Shown here piece by piece: positions 1 to 9,536 of a stretch of 64,000 nucleotides of DNA. Source of the stretch: JBNKWA01 sp050299555 (lineage in GTDB: Bacteria; Pseudomonadota; Alphaproteobacteria; Rhodobacterales; Rhodobacteraceae); NCBI GenBank assembly GCA_050299555.1, contig JBNKWA010000077.1:1-64000 (forward strand), read 5' to 3'. Each line of letters opens with the position of its first letter. Positions within the stretch are counted from its first letter, which is position 1. The notes under the pieces were generated by a model. The model saw nothing but the letters and a program-made list of their open reading frames with translations, did no database searches and had not been told where the DNA came from. The translations under genes and the position numbers were made by a program.

Positions 1-1
1 A

Positions 2-1453
2 ATGGTCTGGTTCGCCCTCGTTTTCGGCGCTTTGGTCGGCTATCTGATCGGGGCCATTCCCGGCCTCGGTCCCAGCCTTGGCGTGGCGCTGTTGATCCCG
101 TTCACCTACGGCATGGACCCGGTGGTTTCGATCGTGGGCCTGGTCGCGCTCTACGCGGCGGCGGAATACGGCGGCGCGATCACGGCAATCCTGATCAACT
201 CGCCGGGCACTGCCGCGGCCGTTGCCACGTCATGGGACGGCTACCCGCTGACGCAACAGGGAAAGGCCGGCGAGGCGCTGACCGTGTCGATTCTGTCCTC
301 CGGCGCGGGCATCTTTATTTCCACGTTGTTGCTGGTCATGACCGCCGTTCCGCTTTCGGAATTCGCACTCAGGTTCGGCCCCGGTGAATACTTCGCGCTG
401 GCCCTTGTCGGTCTGAGCCTTGTGGCTGGCCTGTCCGAGGGCTCGCCGCTCAAGGGCACAGTGGCGATGGGCATCGGCCTTGCACTTGCAACCATTGGGC
501 TCGATGTGCAAACCGGCACGCCGCGGTTCACCATGGGCAATCCGGAGTTCTTCGAAGGCCTGCCTCTGGTACCGGTTCTGTTGGGTCTCTACGCTCTCTC
601 CGAAGTGCTGTTCATGATCGAGGATGGACCGTCCGAGAAACTGAAGAGTGCACCGATTGGCGGACTGCTGGCGCTTCCGGTCAAGGCCATCATGGGCCTG
701 AAGGTAGCCATCCTGCGCAGTTCCGTGCTCGGCTATGCGATCGGGGTCATTCCGGGGGCAGGGGCATCGATCGCATCCTTCGTGTCCTACGCGGTGTCCA
801 AGCGAGCATCCAAGACGCCCGAGCTCTTTGGCAAGGGATCGCTAGAAGGAGTGGCTTCTTCCGAAGCGGCGAACAACTCGGCCGTCGCCGGCGCCATGGC
901 GCCGCTCCTGGCGCTTGGCATCCCAGGTTCACCAACCACGGCCATCATGATCGGCGCGCTGATGGTGCAGGGCATCCAGCCCGGACCGCTTCTGTTCACC
1001 AAATCGCCCGAGATCCCCTACACAGTTTTCGCCTCTCTCTGGGTCGGCGTGCCGATCATGGTGTTGATCGGCCTTGCAGGGGCCAGGATCTGGGCCCGCG
1101 TCGCGAATATCCCGCGTCCGGCCATCGCCGCGATCGTGGCGGGGATCTGCTATGTCGGCGCTTACGCGTCGCACACCACCATGTTCCCGGTTCATGTCAT
1201 GACGGCTTTCGGCGTGCTGGGATACATACTGCGCAAACTGGAAATTCCGCTGGCGCCGATCATCCTTGCGCTGGTTCTGGGCGAGATGATGGAAACCAAT
1301 TTCCGTCGCGCCCTGATCTCGAACCAGGGCGAATGGTCCATCTTCTACACCTCGCCCATGACCGTGATCCTGATGTTGGTCGCAGTTCTGGCGTTCGCCC
1401 TGCCTGGCCTGTCCCAACTCCGGGCGCGGCGTCGGAGATCTAAGGAAGTTTGA
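2..1453 (+). CDS. tctA: TctA-family tripartite tricarboxylate transporter permease (5' end cut by window edge)
   Basis: Large membrane subunit of a tripartite tricarboxylate transporter (TTT), which imports carboxylates across the inner membrane with a periplasmic TctC partner and a small TctB subunit. The 483 visible residues are strongly hydrophobic, with repeated membrane segments and the family signatures GAIPGLGP near the N-terminus, a YGGAITAIL stretch and a second GVIPGAGA motif near the middle. Family members are about 500 residues, so roughly 20 N-terminal residues probably lie left of the window and the first Met here is not a reliable start. TctC follows 110 bp downstream; tctB is expected just outside. 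The substrate is not shown, but the CoA-pathway genes downstream suggest an organic acid. Confidence 0.9.
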   Translation: MVWFALVFGALVGYLIGAIPGLGPSLGVALLIPFTYGMDPVVSIVGLVALYAAAEYGGAITAILINSPGTAAAVATSWDGYPLTQQGKAGEALTVSILSSGAGIFISTLLLVMTAVPLSEFALRFGPGEYFALALVGLSLVAGLSEGSPLKGTVAMGIGLALATIGLDVQTGTPRFTMGNPEFFEGLPLVPVLLGLYALSEVLFMIEDGPSEKLKSAPIGGLLALPVKAIMGLKVAILRSSVLGYAIGVIPGAGASIASFVSYAVSKRASKTPELFGKGSLEGVASSEAANNSAVAGAMAPLLALGIPGSPTTAIMIGALMVQGIQPGPLLFTKSPEIPYTVFASLWVGVPIMVLIGLAGARIWARVANIPRPAIAAIVAGICYVGAYASHTTMFPVHVMTAFGVLGYILRKLEIPLAPIILALVLGEMMETNFRRALISNQGEWSIFYTSPMTVILMLVAVLAFALPGLSQLRARRRRSKEV

Positions 1454-1563
1454 CCAAGTTTCGAGTCCCCGTTGCCTGACAAACGCTCAGTTCACCCAGG
1501 CGACGGGAATGCCGAAACTCATCCAAGGCGAAACGCCAACAGACTGCTATGGGAGGAAAACGA

Positions 1564-2553
1564 ATGGCATTCTACAATTTCAGGAAATTGGCTACGGGCA
1601 TTGCCTGCGCAGCGGCCCTGACCCTGGGCGCGCAGGGCGCGGCGGCCGACGACTGGGCGCCTGACGGACCGGTCAACTTTGTCCTGCACACCAAGCCCGG
1701 CGGCGGCGTGGACGTGTTCAGCCGCACGCTGGCCAAGGAACTGGAGCCGATCATCGGCCAGTCCATCGTGGTGGTGAATGCACCTGGTGGCGGCGGCGCC
1801 ACGCAGATGGCCAAGGTCCGCACGGCCAAGCCCGACGGCCTGACCCTGGGGGTCAATACCGTGACCCATTTCACTGGGATGCTGACCAACCTGCGCGGCA
1901 CCTTCTCCCCGGACGATTTCGAATGGATCGCGCTGTCGCAGATCGACCCGATCATTTTCTTCGTGGCCAAGGATTCCGACCTGAACTCGGTCACCGATTT
2001 GGTTGAACTGGCGAAAGCCAACGGCGGTGAGGTCAATATCGGTGGTTTCGGACCCGTGGGCTCGATGCAGAACATCGGCATGACGATGCTTGAAGAAGCC
2101 GCCGGTGCGAAATTCAACTGGGTTGCCTTCGAATCGACGCCCGACATCATCGCCGCCGTCCTTGGCGGGCACGTCGATGTCGGCGTCTCCAATCTCGGGC
2201 CGGCGCTTGAGTTCTTCGAGGCCGACCGGCTGAAGGGCCTCGGCGTTCTGGGCGAGAAGCGCCTGAGCACGCTGCCTGACATGCAGACCTTTGGCGAACA
2301 GGGCTATGACGTGGACACCAACTGGCTTCAGGTCCGTGGCGTTTTCGGTCCGAAAGGCATGCCGCTTGAGCTGCAACAGCAGATTGCCGACGCCATTCAC
2401 AAGGCGATGGCGACCGACAGCTACCAGACCTATGCCCGCGCGTCCGGTGTCGAGGACAGCGACTTTGGTCCGGTCGAATACGCCCAATTCGTCAAGAACC
2501 TCACGGCGTTGGCGGAGAAGCAGCTCGCTGCAGCCGGCCTTGTCTCGAACTGA
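1564..2553 (+). CDS. tctC: TctC/Bug-family tripartite tricarboxylate transporter substrate-binding protein
   Basis: Periplasmic solute receptor that delivers a carboxylate to the TctA/TctB membrane complex. The N-terminus is a Sec signal peptide (FRKLATGIACAAALTLGAQG, cleavage likely after AAA), followed by the Bug-family PGGGVDVFSR and NAPGGGGATQM elements that bind a ligand carboxylate. The ATG at 1564 is chosen over the one at 1549 because GGAGG at 1552-1556 sits 7 nt ahead of it and would lie inside the longer reading. At 329 residues it has the usual family length. It lies between tctA and a CaiB gene on the same strand, and a hairpin follows its stop codon. Confidence 0.9.
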   Translation: MAFYNFRKLATGIACAAALTLGAQGAAADDWAPDGPVNFVLHTKPGGGVDVFSRTLAKELEPIIGQSIVVVNAPGGGGATQMAKVRTAKPDGLTLGVNTVTHFTGMLTNLRGTFSPDDFEWIALSQIDPIIFFVAKDSDLNSVTDLVELAKANGGEVNIGGFGPVGSMQNIGMTMLEEAAGAKFNWVAFESTPDIIAAVLGGHVDVGVSNLGPALEFFEADRLKGLGVLGEKRLSTLPDMQTFGEQGYDVDTNWLQVRGVFGPKGMPLELQQQIADAIHKAMATDSYQTYARASGVEDSDFGPVEYAQFVKNLTALAEKQLAAAGLVSN

Positions 2554-2560
2554 GGCATGA

Positions 2561-2587
2561 TCCCCGCCCGGACCGATCGGGCGGGGA
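2561..2587 (+). other. Stem-loop after tctC
   Basis: A 10-bp perfect stem (TCCCCGCCCG paired with CGGGCGGGGA) with a 7-nt loop lies 8 nt after the tctC stop. There is no U-tract, so it does not look like a simple intrinsic terminator. Hairpins here often protect the abundant binding-protein mRNA or partly attenuate downstream genes; that role is inferred. Confidence 0.55.
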
Positions 2588-2615
2588 ACTTTGCGACCGA
2601 GGATTGGAACACAAG

Positions 2616-3845
2616 ATGTCTGGTGCATTCACCGGCCTGAGGGTCATTGACACGACGCATGTCCTTGCTGGGCCCTATGCAAGCTACCAGATGGCGCTGC
2701 TTGGTGCGGAGGTCATCAAGACCGAAGCTCCGAACGAGCCTGATCAGGCCCGTTATAACGGCACCGACCGTGAACTGGTGCGCGAAGGGATGGGCACTGC
2801 TTTCCTTGCCCAAGGGGCCGGCAAGAAGGCGCTGGCACTGGATCTCAAATCCGATGCGGGTCGCGATGCGCTGCTGCGATTGATCGAGTCTGCGGATGTC
2901 TTTGTGGAAAATTACCGGCCTGGCGCGTTCAATGAACTGGGGTTGGGGTACGAGGATATGGCCCGGATCAACCCGCGCCTCGTCTACTGTTCCGTGTCAG
3001 CCTTCGGTGCTTCCGGACCGCGCCGGGAACAGACCGGGTATGACAACGTGATCCAGGCCTTTTCGGGTATCATGGACATTACCGGCCATGGCGATGGCCG
3101 CCCGCTGAAGTGCGGCGCGCCGGTTGTCGACTACGCTACGGGGCTGACGGCCGCCTTTGCGATCTCTGCCGCGCTGTTCCAGCGCGAACGCACCGGCAGG
3201 GGCCAGTATATTGACGTTTCGATGCTGGACGTCGCGCTGACGCTGATGACCGCCCCGGTGACGGATTTCCTCTGGACGGGTAGGCACCCCAAGGCCAAGG
3301 GCAACAAGTTCGCCTTTGCCACGCTGGGTATGTTTCACGCCTCTGATGGCCCTCTGATGATCGCCGCATCGAACCTGCGTCAGCAACGTCGTCTTTGGAT
3401 TGGGCTGGGCCGCGAGGATTTGGTCAAATCGGACAACCTGGCCCGGATCGACGATTACGATGCCGAACATGCGGCGCTGGAATCGATCATTTCGACCATG
3501 CCCGCCGACTATTGGGAAGAATTCTTGATGGAGCGGCGCGTCCCTGCATCCCGCATTCGCCGTCTCGAAGAGGCGCTGAATGATCCGCAGACCGAGGCCC
3601 GGGGGCAATTTTTGCGGCTGGCGGACCCCAGCGGCCGCCTTGAAGGGCTCAAGGTTCCCTCGCTTGCGTTCCGGATGTCGCAATCCGAAACCGGGGTGAG
3701 CCTGGCGCCGCAACAGGTGGGCGCGCAGACATCTGAAATTCTCAGCTCGCTCGGTTTTGGCGATGATGAAATCGAAGCGCTCTGCCTTGCCGGGCTGGCC
3801 CTGCAGGCGCCGGGCCCGGTGCCTATGGAGAAGGCTCGGGCATGA
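2616..3845 (+). CDS. CaiB/BaiF-type CoA transferase (class III)
   Basis: Class III CoA transferase, which moves CoA from one acyl-CoA to a carboxylate through an aspartyl-CoA mixed anhydride. The protein opens with the family pattern LRVIDTTHVLAGPYASYQMA, then ALDLKSDAGRDALLRLIESADVF-like Rossmann elements, and PVVDYATG around residue 170, which holds the expected catalytic Asp. The ATG at 2616 is preferred to the TTG at 2604 because the GAGG at 2599-2602 is too close to the latter. Its length of about 409 residues is normal. Its stop overlaps the next start (ATGA), so it is translationally coupled to the MmgE/PrpD gene. The substrate is unknown; it could activate the acid imported by the TctA/TctC system. 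Confidence 0.9.
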   Translation: MSGAFTGLRVIDTTHVLAGPYASYQMALLGAEVIKTEAPNEPDQARYNGTDRELVREGMGTAFLAQGAGKKALALDLKSDAGRDALLRLIESADVFVENYRPGAFNELGLGYEDMARINPRLVYCSVSAFGASGPRREQTGYDNVIQAFSGIMDITGHGDGRPLKCGAPVVDYATGLTAAFAISAALFQRERTGRGQYIDVSMLDVALTLMTAPVTDFLWTGRHPKAKGNKFAFATLGMFHASDGPLMIAASNLRQQRRLWIGLGREDLVKSDNLARIDDYDAEHAALESIISTMPADYWEEFLMERRVPASRIRRLEEALNDPQTEARGQFLRLADPSGRLEGLKVPSLAFRMSQSETGVSLAPQQVGAQTSEILSSLGFGDDEIEALCLAGLALQAPGPVPMEKARA

Positions 3846-5221
3846 CGACTGCTGTTGAAAGACTGGCTGATTTGGCCGCTGGCTGGTTCGACGCTCCCGT
3901 CACACCCGCGGTGCGTAAGGCGGTGCATTGTGCGACATTGGACTGGTTTGCCACGACGCTGCCGGGCACCTTGCAAACTCCGGCTACCTTGCTGGCGGCA
4001 GGTGGTCTGGCGCGCGCTGGCGGCAACGCCTGGTGTTACACGAGCGAGCGGCGGATTGATCCGCGCAGCGCTGCTTTCATCAACGGCTCGGCCAGCCATA
4101 CGGTCGAGTTCGATGACATTTTCCGTGACGGCGGCTATCACCCTGGCTCACCGACCTTCGCGGCGGCACTGGCCGTGGCCCAGGATATCGGCGCGTCCCG
4201 GGATGCATTCGATCGGGCGGTGATCGGCGGCTACGAGGTTGGCTGCCGCGTGGCGATGGCGCTGCAACCCAGCCATTACGAATTCTGGCATGTCACCGGC
4301 ACAGTCGGCACCTTTGGCACCGCAGCGGCTGCCGCCATGCTGCTGGGCTGTGACCGGGACGGAATCGCCAATGCGATTGCCATTGCGGCCAGCTTTGCCG
4401 GCGGCGTCCAGCAAAACCTGCAAGGGCAGAGCATGGTCAAGGCGATGCATCCCGGCCACGCCGCCGATGCGGGTATGCTCGCCGCCTATGCGGCCGCAGC
4501 GGGGGCCACAGGCGCCTGGGACAGCCTCGACGGTGCAAAGGGCTATGCCGCCGCGACCAGCGATGGCACCGGAAACTGGGAAGCCGCCTTTGACGGCGCA
4601 GGCTACTGGACGCCGATCACCCGCATGACGGTGAAGATCCACGGCTGTTGCGGCCATATCTTCCCGGCGCTCGATGCATTGGCCGCGCTGCGCGACGAAC
4701 ATGGCTTCGGCCCCGAGGATATCGATGCGATCCGCATCGAAGGATACGGCCCGACCAAGGATATCTGTGACCGTCCCAATCCGCAGATCGCGCAGGAAGC
4801 CCGGTTCAGCGCGCAATACTGCCTGTCCGCCCAGATGATTTTGGGCGGCGTGCGGCTGGCAGCCTTCACGCCCGAAGCGCTGAGCAACCCCGAAATCCGC
4901 GCGATCATGCCGCGCATCACAGTCGAGCGGGCCGACGATCTGGCGGCCGAGTATCCGCGCAAACGCATGGCCCGCCTGCATGTGACGCTGAAGGACGGGC
5001 GCCGACTGTCGCATTTCCAGCCCTCGCGGCGCGGTGACCCGGACAACCCGATCTCGCTGGCCGACCTTGAGGCCAAGTACCAAGAGCTGGCCGGTCCGGT
5101 TCTGCCCGAGGCGGAATTGCAGCGACTTCGCAAGACAATCTTCGATGGCGCCGACCTGCCGGACGCCGTCACCAAAGACACCCACCTGACAAAGCAAAAT
5201 CGCAGCCAAGTCCGCGCATAG
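3842..5221 (+). CDS. MmgE/PrpD family protein
   Basis: Member of the MmgE/PrpD family, which includes 2-methylcitrate dehydratase and cis-aconitate decarboxylase, acting on small branched di- or tricarboxylates. Visible family marks are the SASHTVEFDD-like segment (NGSASHTVEFDDIF, about residues 80-93), HPGSPTFAAALAVAQ, a helical GATAAAAMLLGCD region and KIHGCCGHIFPALDAL in the C-terminal half. At 459 residues it is full length. The start overlaps the CaiB stop by 4 nt (ATGA), and an enoyl-CoA hydratase gene follows 16 nt downstream. Whether it dehydrates, decarboxylates or isomerises cannot be read from the sequence. Confidence 0.88.
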   Translation: MTTAVERLADLAAGWFDAPVTPAVRKAVHCATLDWFATTLPGTLQTPATLLAAGGLARAGGNAWCYTSERRIDPRSAAFINGSASHTVEFDDIFRDGGYHPGSPTFAAALAVAQDIGASRDAFDRAVIGGYEVGCRVAMALQPSHYEFWHVTGTVGTFGTAAAAAMLLGCDRDGIANAIAIAASFAGGVQQNLQGQSMVKAMHPGHAADAGMLAAYAAAAGATGAWDSLDGAKGYAAATSDGTGNWEAAFDGAGYWTPITRMTVKIHGCCGHIFPALDALAALRDEHGFGPEDIDAIRIEGYGPTKDICDRPNPQIAQEARFSAQYCLSAQMILGGVRLAAFTPEALSNPEIRAIMPRITVERADDLAAEYPRKRMARLHVTLKDGRRLSHFQPSRRGDPDNPISLADLEAKYQELAGPVLPEAELQRLRKTIFDGADLPDAVTKDTHLTKQNRSQVRA

Positions 5222-5237
5222 ACGAGAAGGAAGAGCC

Positions 5238-6038
5238 ATGGACACCGCAGTTTCCCCGCCCGAGTTCATCACCGTTTCCCACAAGGACGGGATCGCCACG
5301 ATCACGCTGAACCGCCCCGACAAGCGCAACGCGATCAACGACCAGATGCGCGCTGAGCTTATCGCCGCCTTTGCCGAGGCGGATGCGGACAAGGATGTGC
5401 GCGCAATCATCCTGACCGGCGCGGGCAAGGGCTTCTGTTCGGGCGGCGATATTGCGGGGATGCGGGCACGGCTCGATGCGCCTTCGGGCGATGTGGCGTT
5501 CAACGGCTGGAAACGGCAGAAGAATACGCATCGCGGCGTGGCTGCCATTCATGGCGTCACCAAGCCGGTGATCGCGGCGGTGAATGGCGGGGCCTATGGC
5601 CTCGGGCTCGACATGGCCCTTGCCTGCGACTTCATCATCGCCGCCGAAGGGGCCAAGATGTCGATGAGCTTCATCAAGCGCGGCCTCGTCTCGGACGGGG
5701 GCGGCATGTATTTCCTGCCGCGCCGCGTAGGGCTCGCCAAGGCCAAGGAACTGATCTTCTCGGCCAAAGTGGTGGAAACCGACGAGGCGCTGGCCATCGG
5801 CATGATCGACCGCGTGACCGCGCCCGATGCGCTGCTGGACGCGGCGCATGCCTGGGCCAAGGACCTGACCATCGGATCGGCCACGGCGATCGCGCTGACC
5901 AAAGAGATCATCGACAAGACATTCGAGCGTTCGGATGACGAGATCTTTGCCCTTGGCCGCGAGGCGCAGGCGGTTTGCTATACCACGGCCGAGCATCGCA
6001 AATCGGTCGAGGATTTCCTCAACAAGCTGTCGAAATAG
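5238..6038 (+). CDS. Enoyl-CoA hydratase/isomerase (crotonase fold)
   Basis: Crotonase-superfamily enzyme, typically adding water to an enoyl-CoA or isomerising its double bond. The oxyanion-hole loops are present (GAGKGFCSGGDI near residue 60 and NGGAYGLGLDMALACDFI near 115). The third signature reads GLVSDGGGMYFLPRRVG, where the common PD/PE pair is SD, so an acidic residue is kept. It has 266 residues, which is full length, and an AGAAGGAAGAG-like ribosome binding region precedes the ATG. It lies between the MmgE/PrpD and acyl-CoA synthetase genes, all closely spaced on one strand, consistent with one catabolic operon. Confidence 0.9.
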   Translation: MDTAVSPPEFITVSHKDGIATITLNRPDKRNAINDQMRAELIAAFAEADADKDVRAIILTGAGKGFCSGGDIAGMRARLDAPSGDVAFNGWKRQKNTHRGVAAIHGVTKPVIAAVNGGAYGLGLDMALACDFIIAAEGAKMSMSFIKRGLVSDGGGMYFLPRRVGLAKAKELIFSAKVVETDEALAIGMIDRVTAPDALLDAAHAWAKDLTIGSATAIALTKEIIDKTFERSDDEIFALGREAQAVCYTTAEHRKSVEDFLNKLSK

Positions 6039-6049
6039 GGTCTGCCACG

Positions 6050-8116
6050 ATGTCACACATGCAAGCCATCCTGAACCCTGCCAGTGTTGCTGTCGTCGGG
6101 GCCTCCAACGATCCTGCCAAGCTGACTGGCCGCCCGATTGCCTTCCTGCAAAAGCAGGGTTTCGCCGGGGCGATTTACCCGATCAACCCGCGCTATGACG
6201 AAATCGCCGGGCTGAAAAGCTATGCCAATATCGCCGACCTGCCCGAGGCACCTGACCTGGGTCTTGTTCTGGTTGGCGCTCACCGGGTGATCGACGCGGT
6301 GCGCGACCTGTCGGCGCGCGGCACCAAGGCGGCGGTCGTTCTTGCTTCCGGTTTCGGCGAAGCGGGTGAAGAGGGGCGCAAGCGGCAAGAGGAACTGCGC
6401 GCCGCCGCCGGCGGCATGCGGATTCTCGGGCCAAACACCATCGGCCTCGTGAACCTGACCGACGGTATTCCGCTGACCGCGTCGGGCGCGATGGAGGTCG
6501 ACGACATCCCGGCGGGCAAGATCGCCCTGCTGTCGCAATCGGGCGGCATTCTCGGCTCGCTTCTGTCGCGGGCTGTGGCGCGTGGCATCGGCTTTTCCAA
6601 GCTGGTCGCCTCCGGCAACGAGGCCGATCTGGAGGTGTCCGACTTCCTCGAAGCGCTGTCCGAGGATGACGCGACCCAGGTGGTTGCGCTCTACCTTGAA
6701 ACCATCCGCAATGTGGGAAAGTTCCGCGCGGCGGCGGCCAAGGTGCGGGCCGCGGGCAAGTCCATCGTGGCCTACAAGGTGGGCCGCTCGGAGTCCGGCG
6801 CACGGTCTGCCGTGTCGCATACCGGCGCGCTCGCCGGTGCCGACGAAGTCTATGACGCGCTGTTCAAGCAGCTCGGCATCATCCGCGCCCAGACCTTCGC
6901 CGATCTGCTGGATATCCCGGCGGCTCTGGCTCAGGGCCGCCTGATGAAGGGCAACCGCGTGGCCATTGTCACCTCCACTGGCGGTGCCGCCACCGTGGTG
7001 GCCGACAACGTGGGCCTCAGCGGGCTGGATATGCCCGCACCGGACACGGACACCGGGGAGAAGCTGCAAGCGCTTGAGCTGAAGGAGGCCGAGCTCGACC
7101 GCAACCCAATCGACGTGACGCTGGCCGGGCTGCGGCCCGACCTGTTCCGGTCGATCCTTAAGATCCTGGTGGAAAGCCCCAGCTACGATGCGATCGTCGT
7201 GGTGGTGGGCTCCTCGTCGATTGCGCAGCCCGATCTGGTGGCGCAGCCGGTGCTGGAATCGCTGGCGCTGACAGACAAGCCGATCCTGGCCTATGTCAGC
7301 CCTGATGCGCCCAACATTGTCCGCACGCTCAACGGACGCGGAATCCCGGCCTTTGCCGCCCCTGAAAGCTGCGCCTCGGCGCTGCAATCGCTGGCCTTAA
7401 AGCCTGGCGCATCGCAAGGCGGCGCGTCGAACGCACGGGATGTCGATTGCAGCGATATCGCACCGGGATCGCTGAATGAGGCGGACGCGAAGAAGCTGTT
7501 TGCCCGCTTCGGTGTGTCCGTGACCCGCGAAGTTGCGGCCGGAACGCCCGAGGCGGCGGCAGAGGCCGCAAGGGACTTCGACGGTCCCGTGGTGATCAAG
7601 ATCCTGTCGAACGAGATCCTGCACAAGTCCGAGATGGGCGGTGTGGCATTGAACGTCGATCCGGCGGATGTGGGACGCGAATGTCAGGCCATGCTGGCCC
7701 GCGTGCGCGCCGCGACATCGGCCAAGATCGACGGCTTTCTCGTGCAGGAAATGGTCAAGGGCGGGGTCGAGATGATCCTCGGCTTCAACCGTGATCCGCA
7801 ACTCGGGGCCTATGCTCTGCTGGGTGCGGGCGGCGTGACGACAGAGCTTTACAAGGACGCGGCGATCCGGCTTTTGCCCCTGGACCGCGACAGCGCGCGG
7901 GACATGATCGACGAGGTCAAGGCCGGTGCCTTGCTCAAGGGATTTCGTGGCAGCCCGAAGGCCGACATCGAGGCGCTGATCGACACCATGGTGGCCTTCT
8001 CGAGCATGGCCGAGACGCTGGATGGCCGCCTGACCGAAGCCGAGATCAACCCGGTGTTCGTTCTGCCCGAAGGGCAGGGGACGCGGGCGGGCGATAGCCT
8101 GATCGTTCTCGACTGA
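6050..8116 (+). CDS. NDP-forming acyl-CoA synthetase (acetate-CoA ligase family)
   Basis: ADP-forming acyl-CoA synthetase with all domains fused: an N-terminal CoA-binding Rossmann domain (ASVAVVGASNDPAKLTGRP from about residue 12), a succinyl-CoA-ligase-like domain carrying the SHTGALAGADEVY motif with the phosphorylatable His near residue 270, and a C-terminal ATP-grasp domain beginning around 480 (FARFGVSVTREVA, then HKSEMGGVALNV). The ATG at 6050 gives 688 residues, the usual size, and starts 11 nt after the hydratase stop. Its context suggests it activates, or recovers energy from, an acyl-CoA of the degradation pathway. Substrate unknown. Confidence 0.9.
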   Translation: MSHMQAILNPASVAVVGASNDPAKLTGRPIAFLQKQGFAGAIYPINPRYDEIAGLKSYANIADLPEAPDLGLVLVGAHRVIDAVRDLSARGTKAAVVLASGFGEAGEEGRKRQEELRAAAGGMRILGPNTIGLVNLTDGIPLTASGAMEVDDIPAGKIALLSQSGGILGSLLSRAVARGIGFSKLVASGNEADLEVSDFLEALSEDDATQVVALYLETIRNVGKFRAAAAKVRAAGKSIVAYKVGRSESGARSAVSHTGALAGADEVYDALFKQLGIIRAQTFADLLDIPAALAQGRLMKGNRVAIVTSTGGAATVVADNVGLSGLDMPAPDTDTGEKLQALELKEAELDRNPIDVTLAGLRPDLFRSILKILVESPSYDAIVVVVGSSSIAQPDLVAQPVLESLALTDKPILAYVSPDAPNIVRTLNGRGIPAFAAPESCASALQSLALKPGASQGGASNARDVDCSDIAPGSLNEADAKKLFARFGVSVTREVAAGTPEAAAEAARDFDGPVVIKILSNEILHKSEMGGVALNVDPADVGRECQAMLARVRAATSAKIDGFLVQEMVKGGVEMILGFNRDPQLGAYALLGAGGVTTELYKDAAIRLLPLDRDSARDMIDEVKAGALLKGFRGSPKADIEALIDTMVAFSSMAETLDGRLTEAEINPVFVLPEGQGTRAGDSLIVLD

Positions 8117-8182
8117 CCTGAAGACTGCTGGCTCCGGCGGATGACGCTCCGCTAGGGCCTTGCTGTGCCAAGGACCGAAGAC

Positions 8183-9382
8183 ATGACAGACGTATTTATC
8201 TGCGATTACATCCGGACCCCGATTGGCCGCTATGGCGGTGCGCTGTCGTCGGTGCGTGCCGACGATCTGGGCGCCATCCCCCTGCGGGCGCTGGCAGGGC
8301 GCAATCCCCGGCTGGATCTCGCGGCTGTGGACGAGGTGATCTTCGGTTGCGCAAACCAGGCGGGCGAGGACAATCGCAACGTCGCCCGCATGTCGCTGCT
8401 GCTGGCCGGTTTCCCCGACAGCGTGCCGGGGACGACGATGAACCGGCTCTGCGGGTCGGGCATGGATGCGGTCATCACCGCGGCGCGCGCAATCAAGGCC
8501 GGGGAGGCCGACCTCATTATCGCGGGCGGGGTTGAATCCATGTCCCGCGCCCCCTTCGTGATGCCTAAGGCAACAGCCGCCTTCACCCGCGCCAACGAAG
8601 TGCATGACACCACCATCGGCTGGCGTTTCGTCAACAGGCTGATGAAAGCGCAATACGGCGTCGACAGCATGCCCGAGACGGCTGAGAACGTGGCCGAGGA
8701 CTTTGGTGTCAGCCGCGCCGATCAGGATGCCTTTGCCTTGCGGTCCCAGCAGAAGGCCGGAGCGGCGATGGACAGCGGACGGCTGGCGCAGGAAATCACC
8801 CCGGTCGCCATTCCGCAGCGCAAGGGAGACCCGATCGTGGTGGACACGGACGAACATCCGCGCCCCGCGACGACACTGGAGGATCTGCAAAGGCTCAAGA
8901 CCTTCGTCAAAGCCGACGGTACGGTGACGGCAGGCAACTCCTCTGGCGTCAATGACGGCGCGGCGGCGCTGATCCTGGCTACCAAAGAGGCGGCCGAACG
9001 GCATGGTCTGACGCCCATGGCAAAAGTTCTCGGCGGCGCAACTGCCGGTGTGGCGCCGCGCATCATGGGCTTTGGTCCGGCGCCCGCGTCGAACAAGCTG
9101 ATGGCGCGGCTTGGCCTTGAGCAAGAGGACTTCGCGGTGATCGAGCTGAACGAGGCCTTTGCCTCGCAGGGGCTGGCAACGCTGCGCGATCTCGGCATTG
9201 CTGACGATGATGCCCGCGTGAACCGAAATGGCGGGGCGATCGCGCTGGGCCATCCACTCGGCATGTCCGGCGCGCGGATCACCGGCACGGCGATGCTTGA
9301 TCTGAAGTCCGGTGAGAAATCGCTGTCGACCATGTGCATCGGAGTCGGCCAGGGCATAGCGATCGCACTGGAACGGCTCTAG
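8183..9382 (+). CDS. pcaF: Thiolase, 3-oxoadipyl-CoA thiolase type
   Basis: Degradative thiolase that cleaves a 3-oxoacyl-CoA with CoA. The sequence keeps the nucleophile loop NRLCGSGMDAV (Cys near residue 90), the NEAFASQGLA and GGAIALGHPLGMSGAR signatures with the catalytic His, and a C-terminal CIGVGQG with the second Cys. The stretches RTPIGRYGGALSSVRADDLG and DTTIGWRFVN are typical of PcaF/PaaJ, which release succinyl-CoA and acetyl-CoA. The ATG at 8183 is preceded by AAGGA at 8170-8174; the upstream GTG at 8165 would bury that site. It has 399 residues. It closes the CoA-pathway gene set, so a dicarboxylic end product is plausible. Confidence 0.88.
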   Translation: MTDVFICDYIRTPIGRYGGALSSVRADDLGAIPLRALAGRNPRLDLAAVDEVIFGCANQAGEDNRNVARMSLLLAGFPDSVPGTTMNRLCGSGMDAVITAARAIKAGEADLIIAGGVESMSRAPFVMPKATAAFTRANEVHDTTIGWRFVNRLMKAQYGVDSMPETAENVAEDFGVSRADQDAFALRSQQKAGAAMDSGRLAQEITPVAIPQRKGDPIVVDTDEHPRPATTLEDLQRLKTFVKADGTVTAGNSSGVNDGAAALILATKEAAERHGLTPMAKVLGGATAGVAPRIMGFGPAPASNKLMARLGLEQEDFAVIELNEAFASQGLATLRDLGIADDDARVNRNGGAIALGHPLGMSGARITGTAMLDLKSGEKSLSTMCIGVGQGIAIALERL

Positions 9383-9536
9383 TTTTCTGGTATCGGACTC
9401 GTATGAATGAAGGGCAAGCTATTCGAACTACAGATGTAACGATCGAAGCGGAGCCTTTTGGTGATCCCGTTGCGCAGGTTCTGTCATATCCGAATAGGAG
9501 TTCTGACTGGGGCACCCAACCAACAAGACAAAGCAC

